64,000 nucleotides of DNA from Amblyomma americanum (Eukaryota > Arthropoda > Arachnida > Ixodida > Ixodidae): contig NC_135498.1 in NCBI RefSeq assembly GCF_052857255.1, forward strand, positions 164,110,124 to 164,174,123. Reading direction: 5' to 3'. The position numbers and the translations under genes are program-made. Shown here one piece after another: positions 12,453 through 22,481 of the stretch. The notes beneath the pieces were generated by a model that was given only the letters and a program-made list of their open reading frames with translations, did not search any database and had not been told where the DNA came from. The first letter of the stretch is position 1; the number at the start of each line of letters is the position of its first letter.

Positions 12453-14021
12453 CTGCCATCAAAATTAGTACAGGGCTTGTTCAATGGCACTGACGCGATG
12501 TAGTGATTGTCTTGGGGCTCTAGACTGAATGCTCATCGCTATTGGCGCTGAGAATAAACCTTTGAAAATGGACTCGAAGGCGCAGAAAAGGCAAACGTGT
12601 CTTCATTACTTGCTTTGTGTGATCCGCTTTTCCCGTGTTACCAATACTAACGGGAGTGTAATGATATGGGTAAAAACGATAGCGGGGGTGAGGTCTTTAT
12701 CTTCCCTTCTTGTGTTTTGCCGAAATGTCTCCCCACTTGTTTTGGACCTTACGACCAAAAATTGCAGAACCTTACCGATTTTCCTGCGGTTACTACAATA
12801 AGTACGATGTCCGGAGCTAATTAAAGACTGTTAAATTGGTATTACTAGCTTTTTAGGTGTTACTAGTTGTGGTTTGCATAACTTGCCAAGCTATGAAAAC
12901 CGGTCATCAACATTTAATAAAAATACATTGAACCATGAAAACGCATAATGCTATGCTCGCGCTATGGTCCTATTTAGAGGAAGGCTAACATAGTTACTTT
13001 TATTTATTCACAATGGACATATAGCGTCGGGCTTTGGTGCACCTTGGTGCACAAACTTGACTGATGAAAACGAGAGGCAAAAAATTTCGGTGAGTGTACT
13101 CCACATGTACTTGCTTAGTTTAGGGCTCTCGTTATTTCCAATTAGATATACCATCTCGTGCATTCAGAGGTTGTCAAGATGAAGGCACAAAGCCAACTGG
13201 ACATTTTGAATGGAAGCATGGCCTTAAACTTTTTCAAAACGTTTTACGCTCACTATCAGCAATATGTGCGCTTACATGACAGCCAATCTCTCATGGAATT
13301 GACATACTGATTTTACTGTGGATGAAGCATGCGGATTTTTAGGGTTGAACCGCAGAAGCATGAAACGATTTCCTACTGAAATGAAAGCATTATTCCACAA
13401 GACTTCTTTTAAGTGTGTACTTGACTGTTGCCGCACAGTGTGGGATCCCTGGACAGTAACTTGTTACCGAAAACGAAAAACGGCTACTGAATATGGCAAC
13501 ACGTTTTGTTTTCAGTAACCACTTGGGGAATTTCAGTGTAATAACTATAAACGACAGTCCTGTAAACCCTGAGGGTATAAAAAATAATAAATAAACGGAG
13601 AAGATGGCTTCGTTTCAAATTTTTTCTGAAAAAATTGGCTTGCGGTTTAGCATTGCTAAGCACGAAATATTGTGCGAAAGCATGATTTATCGCAGACGGA
13701 AACCACCGCCACGTACCTGAAAGCGCGATTGAGGTTTCGACTGACACAGGCAGCCAATTATGCGCGTCTTCAATTTTTCATCGTGAATCCCCGGCGACCC
13801 ATGCTCTAGTGCAGGGTTTGTGCAGCAATCTTGTCAACTGCAACGAGTATTTCTCTAGTGCCTTGTTCCTGCCGCACGTTGGCCTCGCCAAAGCATGCAG
13901 CGCACACCTCTATGTCACTAACGCCACATACTCAAAGCGCGAATATTAATGATGCATATTAGTGATATTAGCGAATATTAGGTAATAATAGTGAGTATAA
14001 GGTGACGATGATAATTATGGA
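12453..14021. other. no supported gene
   Basis: AT-rich unique-looking sequence. Short open frames on both strands (such as 12529-12801 plus and 13484-13747 minus) show no domain or splice support. Confidence 0.4.
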
Positions 14022-14260
14022 TTTCTATGGCGCTAGGGCATCAATGGCTGTAGAGCGCCATGACACAAGGTATTTCTCGATTACTCAAGATAGGGTCAAA
14101 GACCTATTTTCCTATCATTAACGCCTTATAAATTGAGCACCAGGCCAAGTGAAAGCTTGTAACCATTGCACCACCGGTGCGTACCCGGCGGCACTGGGGA
14201 TCGAAATTTGCACCTCCCGCATGCGAGGCGGATGCTCAACCAGTTGGCCACCGCTGCGGT
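14022..14260 (-). mobile_element. tRNA-derived SINE, second family (Ala-type head)
   Basis: The reverse complement begins accgcagcggtggccaactgg, giving an A box at 14240-14250, then gagcatccgcctcgcatgcg, then a B box aatttcgatcccc at about 14197-14209. The anticodon-arm region resembles tRNA-Ala. The body continues for about 170 bp toward the low coordinate. It is distinct from the Ruka-like copies and from the 44-46 kb SINE. Confidence 0.6.
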
Positions 14261-15250
14261 AGTATAATATGATGAAGAAGACGATGTGCAATGCACAGCG
14301 TGAGAGTGTGTGGCAGTTTCAAAAGAGGCCTTCCTTCCTTAAAAAGAGGTGTGGTCGGCTTCGGCGATAGCCTCTAGAGCTCTCGCGCAGTGGCCAGCGA
14401 AGTTGACATGTACATACGTGTGCCACCACGGGATTGATTCCAAGTTGCGAATATTTGTTTGGCATTTATTTATTTAGATATTTCACTTGGCGAGAACCCA
14501 CAAACATCACGCAAGCGTCGCAAGGTCTTCCTCTTGGTCTATTCATCGGAACAGTGTTTTCGTACTATATATTTCTCATTTTAGAACAGGTACTAAATCA
14601 GATCGGTACATGCTGAGCCCCGATGACATTACGTCACGTCTGGAATTCATAAAGAAGGTCAGAGAAACACTCTAAAACCGATCTCTTCAAAATACCGTTT
14701 TCCCCAAGAATATTAGGAATTGGAATAAACATGATTGTGTTTTGCAAATGTCGTATCGAATGATTCATTCGCTACTAGGCTGAAATGATTTATATTGGCA
14801 TATTCCTAGTGTTCTGTAATACACCTCCTCTATGGTTTTGCTTCGTACAATTTCAAGCCCCCTCTCCATTGTAATGCCGTACGACGCTTTGGGTACACTG
14901 ATAAATAAATAAACATATCTGTACTGTTCAGATTTTCCTCAGTTTGGAAATGTATGAGTGGTTGAAAGGTTTTTTTTTTTTAATAACGCAGTCGTATAAA
15001 AAGAAGAGAGCTTATGACAGAACAAACAAAAAATGCAATAGCACATGTACTGAAAGGACAGAACCAAGGCAAGCAAACGAGAAAGTGCATCGTATTTTTA
15101 TCTACATGCTTGTGAGTCATGGTTACAGAGGATAAAATGTATTCAACTGCAGCGACCGCATTGAATCCAAGCTGACATGTCGCAGCGTGTCGCAGTTTAC
15201 TCTGTAGGTTTCTTGGAAACTTCATAAATAGGTTCCGACAGTTTAACGCC
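14261..15250. other. LINE-tail-like sequence, otherwise no gene
   Basis: 14840-14912 (plus) has the shape of a tick non-LTR 3' end: a pyrimidine-rich run, then ttgtaatgccgt, a short conserved stretch, and (aaat)n aataaataaataaac. Compare 25560-25632 and 60715-60790. The rest is unrecognised. Confidence 0.35.
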
Positions 15251-15721
15251 CTATATGCACGCAACCGGTGAGAGATTACTGAGAAGGACGTTATGCCCGT
15301 GCGTGGTGGTCAGCACCAAATGTTTCACATGAAGTTGCTTTACGAATGAAGTGTTTTTATTGTTTAAAATAGAAGTTATCGTACACGAACTTGAGAAGAT
15401 TAGAAGAGAAAATTTGTTTAAGAATTCCTGACAGCAGACATGGAAGTAAGATAGGCAGAGAATAGATCTAGAACAAAAGCTCGTTGCTAACCTACAAAGT
15501 GAACCTGCGTTGCCGGCGTCACAGTTAGACGGAACAGAGCAGTTGTTAAGTAACAGCCAAGAGTTCGCACTATTCGCGGAATACGTATAACGCATCGTGT
15601 CGTTGAAAACATAGGTTTTATTAAACCACCACGGGTCGCATGACTGTATACTGTCTATTACAGTATAACTGTTTGTCGTAGCAATTTTTCTAGCTTCCGA
15701 ATGGGACGTGTGCTCCGTCAC
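15251..15721 (-). CDS. unidentified 156-codon ORF with a diverged second copy at 59.7 kb
   Basis: The predicted peptide has an N-terminal polar half with CDPWWFNKTYVFND and a central segment SVPSNC, followed by a Cys/Ser-rich half. I do not recognise it. The region 59590-59870 on the same strand aligns with it (PW, YVF, LPSNC conserved) but carries a stop after about 47 codons. Similarity also continues into flanking noncoding DNA, so this is probably a dispersed repeat with coding ancestry rather than a host gene family. No signal peptide is convincing and no splice signals flank it. Confidence 0.3.
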   Translation of the reverse strand: MTEHTSHSEARKIATTNSYTVIDSIQSCDPWWFNKTYVFNDTMRYTYSANSANSWLLLNNCSVPSNCDAGNAGSLCRLATSFCSRSILCLSYFHVCCQEFLNKFSLLIFSSSCTITSILNNKNTSFVKQLHVKHLVLTTTHGHNVLLSNLSPVACI

Positions 15722-16683
15722 TATGAGTAAAACGATGTGAATACTGCGCTGGCCATGTCTACCTGTTGATGTCTACCTGGTCATGTCTACAGATCTGAGC
15801 CTGGTAGGAGGCGTTAGAGGCGCATAGAATTGGGGTTTCAACAATCTCTGACTGAAAAGCACGTCAAGAGACAGCCTATCATAAAGAAAAATCTCTGCTG
15901 ATGATCCGAAATGATACAGCGGCGTCTCTGTAGAAGTGTTTTTCGAAGGGATTGAGAGCGTTTGTGCGGGTGTACAACAATGTGCGGTATCCAGATAATG
16001 CTAATTTGTGCCGGCTGTTACATACGTCCTAGAACGAAACCTAGGAGTGGTTATGCACAAAATAATTTGCGGCAGTTTTAAACCCCTATTTTGATTGAGC
16101 ACGCTCATTAAAACTGCATCATTTTTTGTGCCCCCCCCCCCAACTCGCCTTTTTCATGAAGTTCTCATTTTATCGGGTGTGTTTTGAACAATAGAACGTT
16201 TTAAGATACGCCGCTGGTAGAATTCTCTTCCAGCCTTGCGGAGACAACCACGCACTCTTGCCTGCATCACCTGTGATTTCTCGCGGCTCCAGCTTCGTAT
16301 GTGGTTTCATTACATAGCAGAAAAAACTGAAGTCAGAAGCAAATATATCAGGGCAGTAAGGCGAACTCAAAGCGTTTTTCCTCGCTATTATGTCATTTTG
16401 CATCGCTCACAAAATAGCAGTATAAGGCTGAGAACTGCTGTTCTGCGACGTGATTTCTTTTCCATGGCGCTTATCGCGCTCAGTAAGACCGAACATGCAA
16501 TGTGTTTCGACACAGCGCACAAATATCTTTTCGACGTTCGCGTAACCTTGACACCCACTGGCAGCATTTCAGCAGCTATGCATCGGGAGTAATCAGTTTT
16601 GGCGAAATCATACAGTGATTATTTCGTACTGCGCTGTCCCGCAAACACGGTTGAATCCTATGGCCGCGATTGCTCTGCAAACC
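15722..16683. other. no supported gene
   Basis: Contains a C-run at 16132-16140 and a 118-codon plus-strand open frame (16236-16592) without recognisable features. Confidence 0.4.
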
Positions 16684-16931
16684 TCAGGTTTCTGTCGTCA
16701 TTGTAATGGGGTTGTTCGTGATCACTTCATGTAACTCATCCCTGTTTTTGATGAGCTCATGAAGAATCTTCTTGACTTCTGTAGCGTCAGGTCGAACAGC
16801 AGCACTACGAGGCTTTCTGTGGGGGCTCGTCGGAGCATTTTCAGCATGTCTCGCGTAGAGTATGGCATTATTTTCGCTCAAGGACGCAACGCCGTACGTG
16901 TTATCAGGTAGGAATGAAGCGCGGACATCCT
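16684..16931 (-). CDS. candidate terminal exon of unidentified gene
   Basis: A strong minus-strand acceptor (cttcttattttgttcacag) opens a 248-bp segment with one continuous frame of 81 codons and a TGA stop at 16684-16686. Two leading bases imply an upstream exon ending after one codon base. The peptide ends in a charged helix with VKKILHELIKNRDELHEV, typical of an amphipathic or coiled-coil tail, followed by TMTTET. No hydrophobic segment is present. Upstream exons on this strand would lie beyond gypsy B, which therefore may sit in this gene's intron. Function is unknown. Confidence 0.45.
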
Positions 16932-17085
16932 CTGTGAACAAAATAAGAAGTTTTACCCGTGTACTTAAAGTTAGAGTAATAAATTAGCGTGAAGAATGCT
17001 TCTGTATGAAGGGGCTAGCTAATTATGCATTCGTAAACCACTTGCAAATGAACGTGTCTCTGCATACTAGACAAGAACGACATAT

Positions 17086-17233
17086 TGTCACGACTTGCTT
17101 GACGTAGAGGCCGGCGGCGAGCACAGCTGGTGATAGCCGGAGCACAAGAACACACGAACCAGAACACAGGCTCGCCAGCAGCAGCGTCGTCTTCGGCACG
17201 CAGCAATCGCACTTCAGCTTTCTCTTCGCTACA
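17086..17233 (-). repeat. 3' LTR of gypsy B
   Basis: 148 bp, plus-strand tgtcacgacttgcttgacg to tctcttcgctaca. It differs from 22330-22477 at about six positions. Confidence 0.93.
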
Positions 17234-17360
17234 CTACCTCCCCCTATAAAGAAGCATCGTCCCGATGCTAACCCGAGAGCACAAATCACGGGGTGGAAAA
17301 CCACACAGGGGCCCAGAAATCTTGCTGGCCGATGTAGAAGGCAGTGGAAAATGCAGGCAA

Positions 17361-18623
17361 TTATCGCGTGTAATACGGCTTAAGCCGGACAACGTGCACA
17401 ATTTCAGGGTGGAAGGAACGGCGAGACGATGGTCGCATTCCTTCGGGCAGCACCTCGTAGTTCAGCTCACCGATGCGGCGAAGAACCGTATACGGGCCAA
17501 AGTAGCGCTTCATGAGTTTCTCGGAGAGACCTCGACGCCGTACCGGCGTCCACACTCATACCTCGTCACCAGGGTAAAAATCGACATCACGTCGACCGAG
17601 ATTGTACCGACGAGCGTCTGTATGCTGTTGGTGCTGGAGGCGGAGTCGAGCGAGTTGCCGAGCTTCCTCCGCGCGCTCGCAGACTAGACGGGCATCATCG
17701 ACAACGTCGACAGACAGCTCGTGTGGCAACATAGCGTCAAGCATTGTGGTGACCTGTCTGCCATGCACCAGCTGGAATGGAGACATACCTGTCGTCTGCT
17801 GGACTGCGGTATTATACGCGAAGGTAACGTAGGGTAGTACCTCGTCCGAACTGCGATGGGTGACGTCCACATACATGGCGCTCATGTCAGCCATCATCTT
17901 GTTCAGGCTTTCCGTCAGCTCACTAGTTTGTGTGTGCTACGCCGTAGTTCGGCGGTGGCTGGCGCAACTGAGACGGAGGATCTCCTGTGTAAGCTGTGCC
18001 AGAAACGCGCCACCCCGGTCAGTGATCAAAACGGCAGGGGCACCATGACAAAGCGCAATGCACTCAATAAAAAACTAGACGGTCTCAGCAGCCGTCGCAG
18101 AAGGATGTGCTCGGGACTCGGCGTATCGGGTTAGGTAGTCGGTGCCTATGATAATGTACTTTTTACACGACTTCGATGTTGGAAATTGGCCGAGAAAATC
18201 CATTCCGATTGTGTGGAACGGAGCATGCGGTGGTTCTAGCGGCTGCAGAAGACCAGCTGGTCGTGTAGAAGGTATTTTTCGTCTTTGACACTCTCGACAA
18301 GTTTTGACGTAGTGACGGACGTACTTGGGAAGTTGCGGCCAATAATACTTCTCTAGAATACGTGCAAGTGTTCGTCTGTAGCCAAGGTGACCAGCGGTAG
18401 GATCATCGTGACAAGCTTCAGCCACCTCGTCGCGCAAGTCTTCTGGCACAACAAGGAGCCATGACCTCGGGCTGCTGTCGAAGTTCTGCTTGTACAATAC
18501 GCCGTGCAGAATCCGGAACGTCGGCAGAATACGCAGGAAAACGCGGGGCACCACGTCTTCGTGGCCTTCAAGGTGTGCAATCAGCTGACAAATCTGAGCA
18601 TCATTGCGCTGCCGAACAGTCAT
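17361..18623 (-). pseudogene. gypsy B integrase (frame-broken)
   Basis: From high to low coordinate: an HHCC zinc region (HLGYRR, then CRECQRRK, 18270-18420), the first core acidic residue in GMDFLG, a second in TDRGGAF near 18020-18035, a region corresponding to the third acidic residue with TESLNKMMADM near 17880-17915, and the C-terminal GPY module with FGPYTVL (17361-17555). Frames change near 18075, 17935 and 17556. The integrase would insert the element's cDNA into the host genome, consistent with the ATAT duplication. Confidence 0.88.
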
Positions 18624-20857
18624 ACCTGCGTGTCTAATGCCCTAAGGAAGCTGCCCTCGTCGTCATTATCGCCACCTGGCGCCGGATTCATGGGGGCTTG
18701 AGACAAGCAGTCAGCATCATGATGTTTGCGGCCGGATTTGTAGATGTTGGTGACGTCGTATTCCTGTAGCCGCAGGCTCCACCAAGCAAGGCGGCCTGCG
18801 GGTCCTTGAGATTGGCGAGCCAGCACAGGGAATGGTGGTCGGTAACGACGCGAAAAGTGCGACCGTACAGGTAGGGCCGGAATTTGGCGAACGCCAAGAT
18901 GACATCGAGACACTCTTTTTCAGTTGTCGAGTAATTGCCCTCCGCCTTCGAAAGAGCTCGGCTGGCATAGGCAATAACCCGCTCGGCGCCGTCCTGGATT
19001 TGCACAAGCATTGCCCCTAGTCCTTTGTTGCTGGCATCCGTGTGGAGTTCGTTGTCAGCATCTTGATCCAAATGGTCTAGTATAGGAGGCGCTGCACGGG
19101 CGTGATTTAATTGGTGGAATGCTGATTGCTGCTCCTCGGTCCACCCAAAGGCGACGCTATCCTTTCTAAGACGGTAAAGTGGCGCTGCGATCTGGGCGAA
19201 GTTGCGAACGAAACGTCTGAAGTATGCGCAGAGGCCGATAAAGCTGCGGACAGTCTTCTTGTCGGATGGTGGAGGAAAGTATTCTACGGCAGCCATTTTC
19301 TCTGGATCTGGCTTCGCACCCTTTTGGCTGATGACATGGCCTAGGAACTTAAGCTCACTGTACGCGAAGCGGTACTTCGAAGGCTTGAGCGTGAGTCCGG
19401 TGGTTAGGAGAGCTTGAAGAACCGCTTCAAGGCGCAAAAGATGGTCAGCGAAAGTGCTGGAAAAGATGACAACGTCATCCAGATACACAAGACACGTCTG
19501 CAACTTCAGTCCGGCGAGCATAGTATCCATGACTCTTTGAAAAGTCGCGGGCGCTGTACGCAGGCCAAACGGCATGACCTTAAACTCGTAGAGCCCATCC
19601 GGTGTTATAAATGCGGTCTTCTCGCGGTCGCGCTCATCCACTTCAATCTGCCAGTATCCAGTCTTCAAGTCGATGGACGAAAAATAGCGGGCGTGACGGA
19701 GACAGTTGAGAGTGTTGTCGATGCGAGGTTGTGGATACACGTCCTTATTGGTCGACTTATTGAGTCGCCTGTAGTCGACGCAAAATCGAAGGGTCCCGTC
19801 TTTTTTCTTGACCAGTACTACAGGGGCGGCCCACGGAGTGTTGGATGGCTGGATGACGTCGTCGTTTATCATTTCGCGCAATTGCGCTTGTATGGTTTCC
19901 CTCTCCTTCAAGGAAACGCGGTGTGGCGGTTGGCAAATCGGGGGCGTCGCGGTATCTACAATAATTCTATGCTTGGCGACGGGCGTCTGGCGAACTTGGG
20001 ATGTCGTCGCGAAACAGTTGTGGTATCGATGCACAAGTGAGAGCAATTCGCGTCTGTGGGAAGGCTCAAGCTTGGGATCGATGTCCAGGGGCAACGTCGT
20101 AATGTCACATGACCCGGGCGAGGCCTCCTTCTCAGGCAGCGCAGCAGCTTCGCGAACGTCGCTAAGTTCCTCCAGTTGGGCTATAACTACCCCTTTCGTC
20201 AGGTGCTGCGGCTCGTTCCTGAAGTTAGTCACTAAAATGTTGGCACGCCCACGTTGAACATTGGCGATCCCTCGCGCTACACTAATGCCCCGCGAAAGTA
20301 GCATCTGGACACTTTCTTCGAGAACGCCTTCGCCACATGCGGTGGTATTGGCTCTAACCGGCAGGAAAACGGTCGACAACGGCGGCAAGTGATCATGGTC
20401 GGCATCAACTTTCATGGCAGCGCGGGGGGGGGGGGGGAGGGGGGCTTGAGGAGGTATTGCTGACGAATAACGTGAGCGGAGGGTCAACTTGTTCTGCCAT
20501 ACGTCGGTTACAGCGCCATACTCTCGGAGAAAGTCCATGCCAAGAATAACGTCTTTGGAGCAATTCTCCAGGATCATGGATGTGGCTGGGCACGTCTCAC
20601 CTTGAATCTCAACGGGGGCAGTGCACTTGCCGACAGGGTTTACGAGGTGACCTCCCGCGGTACGTATGGGCGGGCCGTCCCACTGGGTGGTAACCTTGCA
20701 AAGACGCCGAGAAGTTGCCGCTGAAGACCGAGTAATCTGCACCCGTGTCGACAAGAGCCGTTACTTCACGACCGTCTATTAGAACGTGTACATTGCTAGA
20801 GCCCACAGAACAGTCCTCGCATCCAAGGGTGCCATTCGTCGAGCGGGGACATTCCAA
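18620..20857 (-). pseudogene. gypsy B protease, reverse transcriptase and RNase H (nearly intact frame)
   Basis: The retropepsin active site DTGADYSV lies at 20724-20750 in one frame. A single frameshift near 20700 leads into a 688-codon frame (18688-20754). That frame contains ILGMDFL, the reverse transcriptase palm with FCVDYRRLN, MPFGL and YLDDVVIFS (about 19455-19482), the connection domain, and RNase H with HTDAS and the tether DHHSLCWL. A second shift near 18800 moves the last part ([17 protein letters not shown] tail) to the 18620-18913 frame. Motif preservation over 2 kb shows recent activity of the family. Confidence 0.93.
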
Positions 20858-21018
20858 CGTAGGCGGAGGTTCTTAACTGCGTGCAATGCCGACAATGCCA
20901 CCTCCAGGCGTCGCCGTACTTTGTTTTCCCGACGTGGCGAAAGGTTCTCACGGCGAGATCCGCGAGAACGGGGTGATGATCGGCGAGGGGGCGGCGACCG
21001 GGAGGTGCGATATGAAGC

Positions 21019-22328
21019 TTACACTGGCGATTGAGAGCGTCGAAGGTAGTCCTGTATATCGCGGGGATGTTCACCGTGGCGGGGGCTTAGATCAGCCCGG
21101 ATGAAACCTCGAAGGCCGAGTTTGCGGTACTGGCAGTAGCGGTGTAAGTGGTCAGGCTCACCGCAGTAGAAACAAAGCGTCCTCCGGTCTGCAGTCGTCC
21201 AGATGTCGGTTTTCCTGCGGCCCAGCGGTTCCAGGCATGCATCAGACGGGGGCACGAACTCGTGGTGTCGAGAGCCGGGATCGGCAGTGGTCTGGTACTG
21301 ACGATGTACGGGAGGTGGACGACGGACGGCGGCAGCGTAGCTCAGAGATGGCTGGTTGGCTGCAGCTACAATGGGTACGTCTTCGGGCGCAAGCGCGTGT
21401 CGCAGTTCGTCCCGAACAGCCGCCGCGATGGAGGAAAATGCAGACTGTTCAGGGGCTGGGAACAGCCTTTTCAGACCCTCTCGGACAACGTCGCGGATAA
21501 TTTCGCGAACATCGGCGAGGCCATTACTCAGGCCGGACAAAGCAACACTTCAGACGACAGGAAGGGCGCTCAGTTTCTGGAAGCGACTGGTTCTTGTCGC
21601 CAATGCGTGCTCGATGTTGGTAGCTGCATTGACGAATTCGGCCACTGTGGTAGGAGGATTGCAGATGAGGCCTCCAAAGATGTCACTCCAAACGTCCGCC
21701 ATCAAGGCCCGCACCTTCTTCTCTTCAGTAGCCCGAGGATCAGCGCGGCAACTCAGACGCAGTACGTCTTCGCCGAAACTTCTCACGCTCTCGGTGGGAG
21801 CCTGGAAACGAGCGTGGAGCAGATCTTCAGCGTGCTGTCGCCGGTGCTAGTTTGCGAATGTGCGTACCAGTTCGCTCTCGCACGTCTCCCATGATGTTAG
21901 CGAAGCTTCGAGCCAGGATTTCGCAGCGGCATCTAACGAGAAGTACCGGTTCTGCAGACATTGATCAGGTGTCCACCCCTTAGTTCGAGCTACCCGTTCA
22001 TAGTGCTGGACCCAGTCTTTAAAATCATCAAGTCCATCGCCCCGGAACGGGGGACAGATATTGGGGTGACATGCACGTAGCCGATCCTCGGCGCAATCGC
22101 GCGGTCGGCTTACTAGGACTGGGACGGCATGGTGGCGTTGGTCCTAGTTGTCCTCGATCCCTGGGGCAAGTGTCCGAACTCCGGCGCTTGGCCTTGCTGA
22201 CGTCGGCTAGCTTGAGTCTCGGTTTCTCCCGAGGGCTCCAGGAAAACCCGATGGCCGCGACTTAGTACCGGGCTCGAATTGCGAGGCGGGTAGTGTGGCA
22301 TGAGATGCGCACCCAGCACCTCCACCAA
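21019..22328 (-). pseudogene. gypsy B gag (broken)
   Basis: The N-terminal part is about 22113-22328, the capsid-like helical part 21550-21786 (EEKKVRALMADVWSDIFGGL), and the nucleocapsid part 21019-21540 with an intact knuckle CFYCGEPDHLHRYC and an Arg/Ser-rich tail. The three parts are in different frames. Spacing and order match element A. Confidence 0.8.
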
Positions 22329-22329
22329 A
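22312..22329 (-). other. primer-binding site of gypsy B
   Basis: TTTGGTGGAGGTGCTGGG directly follows the 5' LTR on the element's strand. It shares TTTGGTGGAG with element A, so both families prime from the same or a similar tRNA ending CUCCACCA. Confidence 0.65.
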
Positions 22330-22477
22330 TGTCACGACTTGCTTGACGTAGAGGCCGGCGGCGAGCACAACTGGTGATAGCCGGAGCACAAGAACACACG
22401 AACCAGAACACAGCTCCGCCAGCAGCAGCGTCGTCTTCGGCACGCGGCAATCGCACTTCAACTTTCTCTTCGCTACA
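22330..22477 (-). repeat. 5' LTR of gypsy B
   Basis: 148 bp, plus-strand tgtcacgacttgcttgacg to tctcttcgctaca, followed directly by the ATAT duplication. Confidence 0.93.
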
Positions 22478-22481
22478 ATAT

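Larger units (their letters stand above)
17086..22477 (-). mobile_element. Ty3/gypsy LTR retrotransposon B, relatively young
   Basis: Both LTRs are 148 bp and about 96 percent identical by eye. A clean 4-bp target duplication, ATAT, occupies 17082-17085 and 22478-22481. The element is on the minus strand. Inside are gag with an intact CCHC knuckle, protease with DTGADYSV, a long reverse transcriptase/RNase H frame, and integrase with HHCC, DDE-type residues and a GPY module. Primer-binding site: TTTGGTGGAGGTGCTGGG (22312-22329). Polypurine tract: AGGGGGAGGTAG beside the 3' LTR (17234-17245). A few frameshifts remain, so it is probably not autonomous. It is a close relative of element A, sharing primer site, LTR size and ATAT target. 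Confidence 0.93.
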
